From CAZFUY01 sp964522445 (lineage in GTDB: Bacteria > Pseudomonadota > Gammaproteobacteria > SZUA-229): 22,457 bases of DNA. The position numbers were made by a program, and so were the translations under genes. The notes under the pieces are model-generated. The model saw nothing but the letters and a program-made list of their open reading frames with translations, was not told the origin of the DNA and searched no databases. Each line of letters starts with the position of its first letter. Position 1 is the first letter of the stretch. Where the stretch lies: assembly GCA_964522445.1 (NCBI GenBank), contig CAZFUY010000046.1, positions 1 to 22,457 of the forward strand, given 5' to 3'. Positions 11,992-21,421 of this stretch are shown one piece after another.

Positions 11992-14349
11992 ATGGATATA
12001 ACATATCGTTGTGTGGTATCAAAATGTTATTTATATGGAATGAAAATAGTTTCATCGGTATCTATTAGAAGTATATTTTTATATGCCAATATTTTGGTGG
12101 TTGTTTTTATTTTCTCTGTTATGCCTGTTCAGGCAAATTCATCAGATACTATTTATGATGATGTTATAAATAAAGCAAATGATGCTTATCAATTAAATAA
12201 ATATTCACAAGCCAGTGCATTATTAAATAAAGCCAGTTTTCAATTGTTGAATGAAAGTACGGGCGACTATTCTGAAGCGAGATTAAGAATAGCTGACCTC
12301 TACCTGTCATTAGGCTTTAAATTGCAGGCGATTGGAATATTAAATACAGCTTTATCAGGAATGGATAGCTCAAATGTAACGCGTCTTAGTGTGTTAATGC
12401 ATGATCGCTTAGGCGTAGCTTATCAAAATAGTGATAATTATCATCAGGCAACAGAGCATTTCAAGGCTGCTTTGAAAATGGCAGTGCAGTTAGAGGATAT
12501 GGAGATTTTGTCAATAGTACAGAATGACCTGGCTGGTCTTTATGTTCTTCATGAAGAATTTTTATTGGCAGAAAAATATTTTCGTCAGGCTTATAGTGCA
12601 GCAAAAAAAATAAACAGAGCTGATTTAATTATTCGTTCAGGCATGAATCTGGCTCGTGTAAATATTAAACGTCAACGTAAAGATGGGCTTATCAGCTTGC
12701 TTGATAATTTGCTACTACATATTAATAAATTATCAGACACAGACCCTGTAAGGCTTGATAGTTATTTAAATATTGGTGATCTATATCGTACAGCTCAGAT
12801 TCGTTTTTCTTTAAATGAGCGCTGGCGAGCTCAGGCATATAAAATTTTTAATGCTGCACGAGTGCTGGCAACTAAGCAGAATAACCAACGAGCATTTTCA
12901 TATGCATTAGGATATATGGGGCAGTTATATGAAGATGAGAATAGAATAAAAGAAGCATTGCAATATTCTCGTAAGGCCAGCTTTTCTGCCCAGCAGGCAG
13001 ATGATAAAGAAAGCCTGTATCGCTGGACATGGCTAACGGCTCGATTATTACGCAAAAGTGGTGACATTAAAAAATCAATACCAGTTTATAAGCAGGCCAT
13101 TGAACTTCTGGCTGATATTAAACAGGATTTAATCCTGGGTTCTCCTGATGCTTATCGTCGTAGGGTTGCTCCTCTTTATATTGAGTATGCGGATTTGTTA
13201 CTTACTGAATCTGATAAAGTAAATAAAAAGCAGGCTCAGGTTTATCTAAAAGAAGTACGCAATACCCTTGAATATGCCAAGGTTGCTGAAATGGAAGATT
13301 ACTTTCAGAGTGAATGTTTGCAACCTGTTGTAAAAATAAAACAACTGGATGCTATGTCACAGGAAAGTGCCATTATTTATCCTGTTCTATTGAAAGATCG
13401 AATAGAGATTCTGGTAACACTTCCAGCAGGTATGGTACGTTACAGCACAAAAATAGCTTATAAATCACTGGCTAAAAAAGTTATAGAATTTCGTAAAGCA
13501 CTGGAATCATATCAAAAAGATATTGATTTTAAAAAATCATCTCAGCAATTATATAGCTGGTTGATAAAGCCCATTGAAAAAGAACTGCGTAAGCAGGGTG
13601 TGAAAACACTGGTATTTGTTCCAGATGGTCCATTACGTTCTATTCCCATGTCATCTTTATATGACGGAAAAAAGTTTCTCGTAGAAAAATATGCAATTGC
13701 AACAACACCGAGTTTATTCTTAACTGATCCGAAACCTATTGAAAGAGATAAAGTGAAAATACTGGTGGGCGGTTTAACAGAAGCCGTGCAGGGATTTCCT
13801 GCTTTACCCAGCGTAGGTAATGAAATTAAAAATATAGCAAAAATGTATCCTTCTAAGATATATAAAGACAAAGATTTTTTGCGCGATAATATTGAAACAG
13901 AAATGGCTGAAGGTTCATATTCCATAGTGCATATAGCAACACATGCACAGTTTGATCGTGATTATGAAAAATCTTTTATTCTGGCATATGATGACAAAAT
14001 GACCATGGATCGAATTGAGCAAACAATAGGTGCGCGTAAGTACACAACTGCGCCATTGGAAATGCTGGTAATGAGTGCCTGTCAAACGGCAGCAGGTGAT
14101 GATAAAGCTGCGCTGGGTTTGGCAGGTGTTGCTGTAAAGGCAGGGGCAAGAAGTGCATTAGCAACTTTATGGTTTATTAGTGATGATGCCACTGCTGCAT
14201 TAGTCAGTGAGTTTTACACGCAACTTAAAAATACAAAACTTTCCAAAGCACAGGCGTTACGTAATGCGCAGCTGACTTTAATTAATGATAAGCGTTATCA
14301 GCATCCCAGCTATTGGGCACCGTTTTTAATGATAGGGAACTGGTTATGA
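11992..14349 (+). CDS. Exported TPR-CHAT protein (caspase-like peptidase)
   Basis: This encodes 785 residues from ATG 11992; ATG 12040 (Met17) would give a more typical signal peptide, but 11992 has the better ribosome site. A hydrophobic segment ends near PVQA (about 48), so the protein is exported. Residues about 55-440 form TPR-like helical repeats (for example DRLGVAYQNSDNYHQATEHF, and NDLAGLYVLHEEFLLAEKYF). The C-terminal CHAT domain spans about 460-785 and includes FVPDGPLRSIPMSSLYDG, the histidine in HIATHAQF (His651) and the cysteine in MSACQTAAG (Cys697), which together form the expected caspase-type catalytic pair. It ends with HPSYWAPFLMIGNW, typical of CHAT. The stop overlaps the tpsA start (ATGA), implying translational coupling. 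CHAT domains are peptidases or peptidase-derived signalling domains; TpsA is the obvious candidate substrate or partner here (inference). Both active-site residues are present. Confidence 0.93.
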   Translation: MDITYRCVVSKCYLYGMKIVSSVSIRSIFLYANILVVVFIFSVMPVQANSSDTIYDDVINKANDAYQLNKYSQASALLNKASFQLLNESTGDYSEARLRIADLYLSLGFKLQAIGILNTALSGMDSSNVTRLSVLMHDRLGVAYQNSDNYHQATEHFKAALKMAVQLEDMEILSIVQNDLAGLYVLHEEFLLAEKYFRQAYSAAKKINRADLIIRSGMNLARVNIKRQRKDGLISLLDNLLLHINKLSDTDPVRLDSYLNIGDLYRTAQIRFSLNERWRAQAYKIFNAARVLATKQNNQRAFSYALGYMGQLYEDENRIKEALQYSRKASFSAQQADDKESLYRWTWLTARLLRKSGDIKKSIPVYKQAIELLADIKQDLILGSPDAYRRRVAPLYIEYADLLLTESDKVNKKQAQVYLKEVRNTLEYAKVAEMEDYFQSECLQPVVKIKQLDAMSQESAIIYPVLLKDRIEILVTLPAGMVRYSTKIAYKSLAKKVIEFRKALESYQKDIDFKKSSQQLYSWLIKPIEKELRKQGVKTLVFVPDGPLRSIPMSSLYDGKKFLVEKYAIATTPSLFLTDPKPIERDKVKILVGGLTEAVQGFPALPSVGNEIKNIAKMYPSKIYKDKDFLRDNIETEMAEGSYSIVHIATHAQFDRDYEKSFILAYDDKMTMDRIEQTIGARKYTTAPLEMLVMSACQTAAGDDKAALGLAGVAVKAGARSALATLWFISDDATAALVSEFYTQLKNTKLSKAQALRNAQLTLINDKRYQHPSYWAPFLMIGNWL

Positions 14350-17300
14350 ATAAACAGTTAATTATTAATAAACTGAAAGTTATTTACAGGCTTCGAATTA
14401 GTCTAATTATTTTTATACTATTAGGAAATGCGGCTCATCTAAATGCAGAAGTAACTTTTGACAGATCTATAGGAACTCATTCTGATCCATCTTATATACC
14501 GGGAATTGGAAATGTAATTATTCTATTACCATTGAACCTGAGTGGCAATATGGTGATAGAACAGCGGCGCGGAGCAAGTGCGGGAAATAATATATTTCAT
14601 AGCTTTAGTACCTTAAATGTAAATGCTGGTGAAACATTAGCTTTTGAAGGATTGACAACAACAGAAAATATTATAAGTAGAGTGACAGGTGTAAGTGCTT
14701 CTAATGTGAATGGATTAATTTCTACTGTAGGCACTGATAATGCTGGCGCAGGTATTAATGCAAATTTATGGCTAATGAATCCTTCGGGTTTTGTTTTTGG
14801 TAACGGTGCTTCCATTGATGTTTTAGGTTCATTTTATGCGACGACATCAGATTACATTGGTTTTAGTGATTCATCACGATTTAATGCGGATATACAAGCT
14901 AGCAGTAATCTAACAGTGGCTTCCCCTGATAAATTTGGTTTTGTTAGTAATCTAACGTCAGCAATTAGTTTTACTGGTTCAAATTTAAGTACGCCAAATA
15001 TAGCTGATTTAAATTTTATTGGAAGATCATCGTCAACTTCAGCTGATGCAATACAGGCAAATAATTCAACGATTAGCGTAACGCCTGCGAATGTAAACTT
15101 TGCAGGTGTATTAGGCGCAGGTGAAATAAATATAGCCGGTAATACCCTGAGTACAGCTCAGATAAATGGTGCTGCTTTAGATGGCAATATATCAATTAAT
15201 AATTCATCAATTACTATTAGTTCAAATGGGCAATTATTTATAAGAGGTGGCGATTTTGTTGTTTCCAATTCAACGATTGAAGTAACTGCTGAACATATGA
15301 CTATTGATACTGATTCAACAGACATTGTTAGTAATAGTTTCATCAATTCAATGTATTCACCCATAACAATTAATACAGATAAATTTTCCATGTCGAGTAG
15401 CACAATTAAGGCATTAGGTTTTGAGCAGTCACATATTTCAATATCTGGTAGATCTCCAAATACACGCGTTAGTAATTTTACAATGGTGAATAACAGCATC
15501 ATTGATACAACAAATCAGTTTGATAATAATGGCACATTGATTGGTTTTTATGCGGGTGGTAGTGATATTACAATTAATGCAGATACAGTAAATTTAGATG
15601 ACAGTCATTTGATATCTTATGTGCGTGATCCTATTACATCCCCAGATTATGATTTTGGGGTTGGTTTTTTAAGCGATAACCGTGCAGGCACAATTGCTAT
15701 TAATGCGGGTACTATAGATATATTAAATGGAAGTGTTGTTGATGTTCGAGAAAGGCATACGTTTACTGGGACGCCTACTTTTTATGGGGCAGCGGGTTCA
15801 ATTAATTTTTCTGCAACAGATATATTAATTAATAACTCTTATTTGTATGCAACATCGGTGGTTAATGGGTTGGGTGAAATGCATCTGACCGCTACAAATA
15901 ATCTAGATGTCTTGAACGGTAGTCGCCTGAGAGCGGGAACTCGTTCGTTTCCATTGGCCACAGGAGCGGGCTCTGTTGCTGATGCCGGTATTCTCGAATT
16001 TAATGCAGCTCAGATGACGATTTCAGCATCTACTATAGAGTCATCAAGTTTATTTGCTGGAGACTCAGGCAATATTGAAATTTCTGGTGGTAGTCTAACA
16101 CTGAAGGATGGTGCTGATATTCGCGTAAGTAGAAGTAGTGGTGTTTATGGGCTGACAAGTGCAGGTAATATCGTTATTAATTTATCAGGTGATCTAAACA
16201 TTGGTACTGCGGCTGACACGGTTACTAATAGTCGGATTGAAAGTGAAGCACTGGATGGTATTGGCTCTGCGGGTAATATTTCAATTACAGCAAATAATGT
16301 TTCACTTAAAAAGGAAGCGGAGATCAGTGTGCTAACGACAAGTAATACACCTGCCCCTGATGCTGCTGATGCAAAAATTTCAATTAAAGCAACTAATCAG
16401 TTTTCACTTATTGATGAAAATTCCATTGTTTCCAGTAGCACTTCAGGTTCGGTTGATGCGGGTGAAATTGTTATTAATGCCAGTGATATCCAGGTTAATG
16501 CTGGAACGGTTGAGGCATCAACTACTGCTGCGGGTAATGCTGGTTCAATAATTTTAAATGATCAACGACAGGGAAATACAAATACAATTGATCTTTTAAA
16601 TATGAGTCTTAGAAATGGTGGGCGAATAGGAACATCAACAACGAGTTCAGGGAATGCGGGTTCTATATTAATTAATGCAAATGAAACGGTAACGGTTGGT
16701 AATAATGCAGACACAGGTGTTGTCAGTATTATCGAAAGTAAAAGTACGGGAGCAAATTCTGGTGCAGCAGGTACAGTCGAAATACAGGCTAATAATATTA
16801 CATTAAATAATCTTTATAAAATTCAGGTATCAACAGAAAGTAATAACACTAATAATACACTGGCAAATATAAATTTAACTGCGAGCAATACATTTACAGT
16901 AGATTCCACAAGTGCAAATACTGCTCAAATTGAAGCCTATACATTGGGTGATAGTGATGCGGGTGATGTTAATATTGTTGCGACTACAATAGACATGTCT
17001 CAGGCGGTTATCAATACAGAAACAATGGCGGGTGGTCAGGGTGGTAATATAAATTTAACAGCAGATGATATAAATATATTATCCAATAGCGTGTTTTTCT
17101 CGCAGGCAAATGCAAGCACAGGTAACGCTGGGGATATAATCATTCGAGCAAATGATACTTTATCAATAAATGGTTTACAGGCTCTTTCAAGAACAACTGC
17201 GACAGCGAATGCTGGAAAAATTAATCTCTATGCAAATAATATGAATCTTACGGGTAGTTTGCTGGAAACAAATTCATGGGGTTTAGGAAATGCTGGCAAT

Positions 17301-19511
17301 ATACAGTTAATTGCAGTGCAGGATGTCGATATTAAATCTGGACAGATAAATAGCAGCACTGGAGGACATATGAATACAAGTGCTTCCGGTAATGTTGGCA
17401 GTATTGATATTACTGGTCGTAATGTAACAATAAGTGAAAGAGCTATAGTTGAAACAAATACGCTCACAACGGCAACAGGCGTTACACCTGGTGCTATTAA
17501 TATTACAGCAACAGAAAATCTTGTTATAAAAGGTGTGCCTGTTACCGGGCCTGATTCCCCGGTTACTAATACAGAAATATTAGCCGGTTCATTGGGTGGA
17601 TCTAATGCAGGGCAAATAACACTGACAGCTAAAAACATGCAAATTGCAAGCGGTGCTATTGTTGATACATCAACAGGTTCTATAGGATTTGGTGGCGGTG
17701 ATGCAGGCAGTATTGATATAAATGTTACAGAATCAATAGAACTAAATAACGCCACAATTTCTAGTCAGAGTCTTAATACATTTGATCCAAAAGTTGAGCA
17801 TTCAACTGTTGGTGATGCGGGCAAAATAAATATCAACACTGCAAGTCTTTCAATTATAAATGGTGGTCAAATTCTAACAGATACCGTTAGCGTGAATGGT
17901 GTTCCTGCATCAATAAATATAACAGCGGGTACAGTCGATATAAACGGAACAGGTAACCGACCTAATAATGATAGCTGGATTACAGGTTTAATGGATGAAT
18001 ACCAAAGTGGTGTGTATTCGCGCACCTATGGTTCTACTGGAGCTGGTGCAATAACATTTGATGTAACCACACTTAACAATAGTGGAATAATCTCAGCAAC
18101 TACATTTGGCAATGGTGCTGGCGGTATGCTTACAGTTAATGCGACAGATGTAAATATTACTGGAGGAGGTCGTGTTTCCACATCAACCAGTGGGGCAGGT
18201 AATGCTGGATCGGTTACTGTCATTGCTACTAATAATATTGTAATTGGTACAGCTAGTGACGTTACTTCAGGTAGTACAGTTGAAAGCCAGAGTACTGGTG
18301 TTGCCTCGGGTTCAGCTGGCAGTATTACTATCACTGCACAACAAATTAATATGTCAGGTGATGGAAAAATTTCTGCCTTAACAGAAAGCACAGATACAAC
18401 CAATAATATCGCCAATGTTTCTCTAACCGCAACCAATAGTTTAAATCTGCAAAGCGGCACATCAATTAGTACCAACACCACTGGTAATGTTAATGCTGGT
18501 TCTATTTCATTAAATACAGTATTACTTAATAACAGTGGCGTAATATCTGCCAGTACTTCGGGGAATGGTGATGCCGGTATTATTTCCTTAACTGGTGGCA
18601 CAGCAAATATTAACTCCGGTACAGTGAGTTCAAGTACTTCATCAACAGGACAGGGTGGTTCTATTATTACATCACTTGCTTATCTTAATTTAACAAATGG
18701 CGGCCAGTTTCTAACAAATACCAGCGGCAGTGGTGCAGGAGGTGGTATTGATATCACGGCAACAGATACTGTTTTAATTCGTGGAAAAGATGTGGATGGT
18801 ATAAATGCAAGCGGTTTACGAAGTGAAAGTTTATCAGGCAGTGGTACGGGTGGAACCATTACTGTTAATGCGCCCACGATTCGTATTGACCAGAATGGAA
18901 TTACTTCAACAGTAAGCACAGGCTCAGGTGATGCTGGCAATATTAATTTATTAGCTGCAAACAATCTATATCTGAACAAAGCGGCTATTACAACAAACTC
19001 ACAAAATGCTTCAGGTGGTAGCATAAAACTGTATGCACCTAATTATATACTCATTGATGAAAGTGAAATTACGGCAGAAGCCAGTGGTGTTACTCCTGGT
19101 AATGATGGCGGTAATATTTCAATAGACCCCATACTTCTGAGCATTAATCAAAGCAGCATAATTGCAAATGCTAATGCAGGTAATGGCGGTAATATAAATA
19201 TAGTTGCAGATAATTTACTAATAAGTGCAGATACAAATGTAGATGCATCATCTAATACGGGATTAGATGGCGACATTAGTGTTGAATCATTAAATCAGTA
19301 TCTGGGTACAGATGCAAAACAGGAAACACCATATCTGGATATCTCTCGTTTAATAAATAACCGTTGTGTTGCAGCACAAAGACAACGCAGTAGTTTTACA
19401 ACTGAAGAGCGTAGTTATCTTCATTTTACGCCTGATAAATATTTACCAAGCTCAATTGATAATGTTATTAAAAAGAGAAAATATCAGAAGCAGGCAATGC
19501 TGGATTTCTAG
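14346..19511 (+). CDS. Filamentous haemagglutinin-like TpsA exoprotein (two-partner secretion)
   Basis: This encodes 1721 residues from ATG 14346, whose ATGA overlaps the CHAT stop. An upstream in-frame start exists but lies within the CHAT gene and would spoil the signal peptide. The signal peptide (1-34, cleaved at LNA/EV) is followed by the conserved TPS secretion domain (about 35-290) with IFHSFSTLNVNAGETLAFEG, NPSGFVFGNGASIDVLGSFY and the usual NPxG hallmark. The rest is a long right-handed beta-helix of irregular repeats marked by G-[ND]-AG-x-I strands and many Asn, Thr and Ser. The C-terminus has INNRCVAAQRQRSSFTTEER, a Cys/SSF element reminiscent of the ends of other large CHAT-linked exoproteins, then a basic tail. 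That Cys is the only one I noticed in the protein. I see no CdiA-type toxin domain and no autotransporter barrel. It is secreted by the TpsB encoded downstream; the likely role is surface adhesion or matrix formation. Confidence 0.95.
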   Translation: MNKQLIINKLKVIYRLRISLIIFILLGNAAHLNAEVTFDRSIGTHSDPSYIPGIGNVIILLPLNLSGNMVIEQRRGASAGNNIFHSFSTLNVNAGETLAFEGLTTTENIISRVTGVSASNVNGLISTVGTDNAGAGINANLWLMNPSGFVFGNGASIDVLGSFYATTSDYIGFSDSSRFNADIQASSNLTVASPDKFGFVSNLTSAISFTGSNLSTPNIADLNFIGRSSSTSADAIQANNSTISVTPANVNFAGVLGAGEINIAGNTLSTAQINGAALDGNISINNSSITISSNGQLFIRGGDFVVSNSTIEVTAEHMTIDTDSTDIVSNSFINSMYSPITINTDKFSMSSSTIKALGFEQSHISISGRSPNTRVSNFTMVNNSIIDTTNQFDNNGTLIGFYAGGSDITINADTVNLDDSHLISYVRDPITSPDYDFGVGFLSDNRAGTIAINAGTIDILNGSVVDVRERHTFTGTPTFYGAAGSINFSATDILINNSYLYATSVVNGLGEMHLTATNNLDVLNGSRLRAGTRSFPLATGAGSVADAGILEFNAAQMTISASTIESSSLFAGDSGNIEISGGSLTLKDGADIRVSRSSGVYGLTSAGNIVINLSGDLNIGTAADTVTNSRIESEALDGIGSAGNISITANNVSLKKEAEISVLTTSNTPAPDAADAKISIKATNQFSLIDENSIVSSSTSGSVDAGEIVINASDIQVNAGTVEASTTAAGNAGSIILNDQRQGNTNTIDLLNMSLRNGGRIGTSTTSSGNAGSILINANETVTVGNNADTGVVSIIESKSTGANSGAAGTVEIQANNITLNNLYKIQVSTESNNTNNTLANINLTASNTFTVDSTSANTAQIEAYTLGDSDAGDVNIVATTIDMSQAVINTETMAGGQGGNINLTADDINILSNSVFFSQANASTGNAGDIIIRANDTLSINGLQALSRTTATANAGKINLYANNMNLTGSLLETNSWGLGNAGNIQLIAVQDVDIKSGQINSSTGGHMNTSASGNVGSIDITGRNVTISERAIVETNTLTTATGVTPGAINITATENLVIKGVPVTGPDSPVTNTEILAGSLGGSNAGQITLTAKNMQIASGAIVDTSTGSIGFGGGDAGSIDINVTESIELNNATISSQSLNTFDPKVEHSTVGDAGKININTASLSIINGGQILTDTVSVNGVPASINITAGTVDINGTGNRPNNDSWITGLMDEYQSGVYSRTYGSTGAGAITFDVTTLNNSGIISATTFGNGAGGMLTVNATDVNITGGGRVSTSTSGAGNAGSVTVIATNNIVIGTASDVTSGSTVESQSTGVASGSAGSITITAQQINMSGDGKISALTESTDTTNNIANVSLTATNSLNLQSGTSISTNTTGNVNAGSISLNTVLLNNSGVISASTSGNGDAGIISLTGGTANINSGTVSSSTSSTGQGGSIITSLAYLNLTNGGQFLTNTSGSGAGGGIDITATDTVLIRGKDVDGINASGLRSESLSGSGTGGTITVNAPTIRIDQNGITSTVSTGSGDAGNINLLAANNLYLNKAAITTNSQNASGGSIKLYAPNYILIDESEITAEASGVTPGNDGGNISIDPILLSINQSSIIANANAGNGGNINIVADNLLISADTNVDASSNTGLDGDISVESLNQYLGTDAKQETPYLDISRLINNRCVAAQRQRSSFTTEERSYLHFTPDKYLPSSIDNVIKKRKYQKQAMLDF

Positions 19512-19531
19512 TAAATAAAAATAAAATATAT

Positions 19532-19579
19532 ATGAACCGGAGCATGTTATTAGACGCGTGTAATGGGATAAAAAAATGA
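19532..19579 (+). CDS. Possible 15-codon leader peptide coupled to tpsB
   Basis: An ATG at 19532 opens a short frame, MNRSMLLDACNGIKK, whose TGA (19577-19579) overlaps the tpsB ATG as ATGA. It fills most of the 64-base spacer between tpsA and tpsB. No ribosome site precedes the first ATG, and the second in-frame ATG (19544) has GGAG too close to it. It may be chance. Confidence 0.2.
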   Translation: MNRSMLLDACNGIKK

Positions 19580-21285
19580 TAAAAATAATAGCTGTTGCTG
19601 TTTTATTGAATTTTTATATGAGTTCAATATATGCAGAAACAAAACGAAGTCTTAAGCTAAAAGGAATGGAGCCGGATATTCCTGAGTATATAGAGCCTTA
19701 TGAAGGTGATATTATGCCGTATCCGGAAAAGCAGAAAAAAGTGCTTCCTCATGTGCCTGAAGATATAAAAAAACAGAACCTGTCATCTGTTAGTAAAATA
19801 TTTATAAAAAAAATAAAAATAGAAGGTAACACTCTGTTGCCTGAAAATATGCTGTCAGCAATAACCGCTCTTTATGAAAACCGAAATGTAAGTCCTGAAG
19901 AAATACACAAGCTCCGCAATGAACTCTCGTTACTTTATTATCGGCAGGGTTATATTAACTCAGGCGTCATATTGCCTGATCAGAAAATAAATAATGGTGT
20001 GATTGTTTTTAAAGTTATACAGGGGCGCTTAACGGGGGTTAGTGTTTCTGGGAATAAATCGCTTAATGATGATTATTTAACAGAGCGTCTGGCACTGTTT
20101 CAGAGTGAGTTTTTAAGCTTGACAGAATTACAGACAGGCCTGCAAGTTTTGCAGCAATATCCACTGATTAATCGTATTAATGCAAAATTGAAACCGGGAG
20201 CCGCTTTAGGTGAAGCTGAACTTAATATTAATGTTTCTGAAAATACACCGTATCAAATAGCACTTGCTTACGATAATCATCGTGCCCCTAGTGTTGGTGC
20301 GGAGCGCGCAAGTCTTGTTATGTTTCATCGTAGCATAACTGGACGCAGTGATATGTTAAGTGCTGAAATTGGAAACACAGATGGCTTAAGTGATGTAACA
20401 GTAGCTTACAGTTTGCCATTAACTCGACATGATACGATGTTTGATGTCACTTATGCCAGTAGTGACTCGATAGTTGTAGAAGAACCCTTTAATGTTATTG
20501 ATATTAAAAATAAATCAGAAAGCACAAGTATTGGTTTGTCACACCCCTTTGTAAAAAAATTAAATCGTGAATTAATTGGGCGTTTTATTCTTGAGAAAAA
20601 ACAAAGTCAAAGCAGTATATTAGGCGTGCCTTTTTCATTCTCACCAGGTGTGATTGATGGTAAAAGTTCAGTGGCTATAGCCTCATTAGGGGTTGACTGG
20701 ATCAAGCGAAGCCAGCAGCAGGTATTAGTGCTTGGAGTGCAATTTAGAAATGGTCTGGATGCTTTTAGCTCTACTATTAATGAGAATTTACCAGATAGTA
20801 AATTTACAACCATAAATGGACAACTGCAATATGCTCGGCGAGTTGATTGGTTGTCTGGCCAGGTGGTGTTAAAGAGTGGTTTTCAGTTGTCGCAGGATTC
20901 TTTATTGCCGGATGTTAAATATGCAATAGGTGGTTCACAGACAGTTAGAGGTTATCGTGAGAATCAATATGTTAGAGATAGTGGAACTTTGCTATCAATT
21001 GAATATCGCGTACCGATACTAGTCGATGAAAATGGTCGTAACAGATATGGATTACAGTTAATTCCCTTTATCGATTATGGTGCAGGATGGGATGAAGATG
21101 ATAGTTTGCCAACATCATCAAAAAGCAAATTAATGAGTATAGGTATAGGTGTTATCTGGGAGCCAATAAAGCAGTTTCATGCAGAACTATATTGGGCAAG
21201 CAGGCTGGAGGATGTGCCAAACCCGAAAACAGATTTGCAGGATGATGGTATACATTTCTTATTTAGGTACGAGTTTGTTAGATGA
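19576..21285 (+). CDS. TpsB outer-membrane transporter (ShlB/FhaC/HecB family)
   Basis: This encodes 569 residues, normal for TpsB, and is the outer-membrane pore that exports the adjacent TpsA. A signal peptide (1-20, SIYA/ET) is followed by a Pro/Glu-rich linker, POTRA domain 1 at about 73-150 (IKKIKIEGNTLLPENMLSA ... LYYRQGYINSGVILPDQ) and POTRA domain 2 at about 150-225 (RLTGVSVSGNKSLNDDYLTE). The 16-stranded barrel covers about 230-569. The lid-loop motif VRGY, conserved in Omp85-family transporters, is at 457-460 within GGSQTVRGYRENQYVRDSG. The protein ends ...YEFVR rather than in the usual aromatic residue. GGGA lies seven bases before the start. It is the third gene of the CHAT-tpsA-tpsB operon, 64 bases after tpsA. 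Confidence 0.95.
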   Translation: MIKIIAVAVLLNFYMSSIYAETKRSLKLKGMEPDIPEYIEPYEGDIMPYPEKQKKVLPHVPEDIKKQNLSSVSKIFIKKIKIEGNTLLPENMLSAITALYENRNVSPEEIHKLRNELSLLYYRQGYINSGVILPDQKINNGVIVFKVIQGRLTGVSVSGNKSLNDDYLTERLALFQSEFLSLTELQTGLQVLQQYPLINRINAKLKPGAALGEAELNINVSENTPYQIALAYDNHRAPSVGAERASLVMFHRSITGRSDMLSAEIGNTDGLSDVTVAYSLPLTRHDTMFDVTYASSDSIVVEEPFNVIDIKNKSESTSIGLSHPFVKKLNRELIGRFILEKKQSQSSILGVPFSFSPGVIDGKSSVAIASLGVDWIKRSQQQVLVLGVQFRNGLDAFSSTINENLPDSKFTTINGQLQYARRVDWLSGQVVLKSGFQLSQDSLLPDVKYAIGGSQTVRGYRENQYVRDSGTLLSIEYRVPILVDENGRNRYGLQLIPFIDYGAGWDEDDSLPTSSKSKLMSIGIGVIWEPIKQFHAELYWASRLEDVPNPKTDLQDDGIHFLFRYEFVR

Positions 21286-21421
21286 TTTTTAGAAAACAAA
21301 TCTAATATTTAAGTGTTCGATATAAATTGTTGTGAGCAAATATGTGTTTAGGTAAATATTAAGTTTTAGTCTGTTTTATAAAAAATATATTTATAATATT
21401 TATATAAAAGAGGATGTGGAA

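Noticed and set aside
14313..14345. Upstream in-frame start for tpsA at 14313
   Set aside because: It would add 11 residues from within the CHAT coding sequence before the signal peptide; ATG 14346 gives a proper signal peptide and ATGA coupling.
17228..19024. Long minus-strand open frames (114-191 codons) inside tpsA
   Set aside because: They are Val/Leu/Pro-rich antisense shadows of the Asn/Thr/Ala/Gly-rich beta-helix repeats.
14346..19511. Contact-dependent inhibition (CdiA/CdiI) system
   Set aside because: No toxin domain or VENN-like boundary is visible at the C-terminus of TpsA, and no small immunity gene lies between tpsA and tpsB.
21360..21410. AT-only stretches after tpsB as a terminator
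   Set aside because: No stem with stable pairing was found; the sequence is simply A/T-rich.
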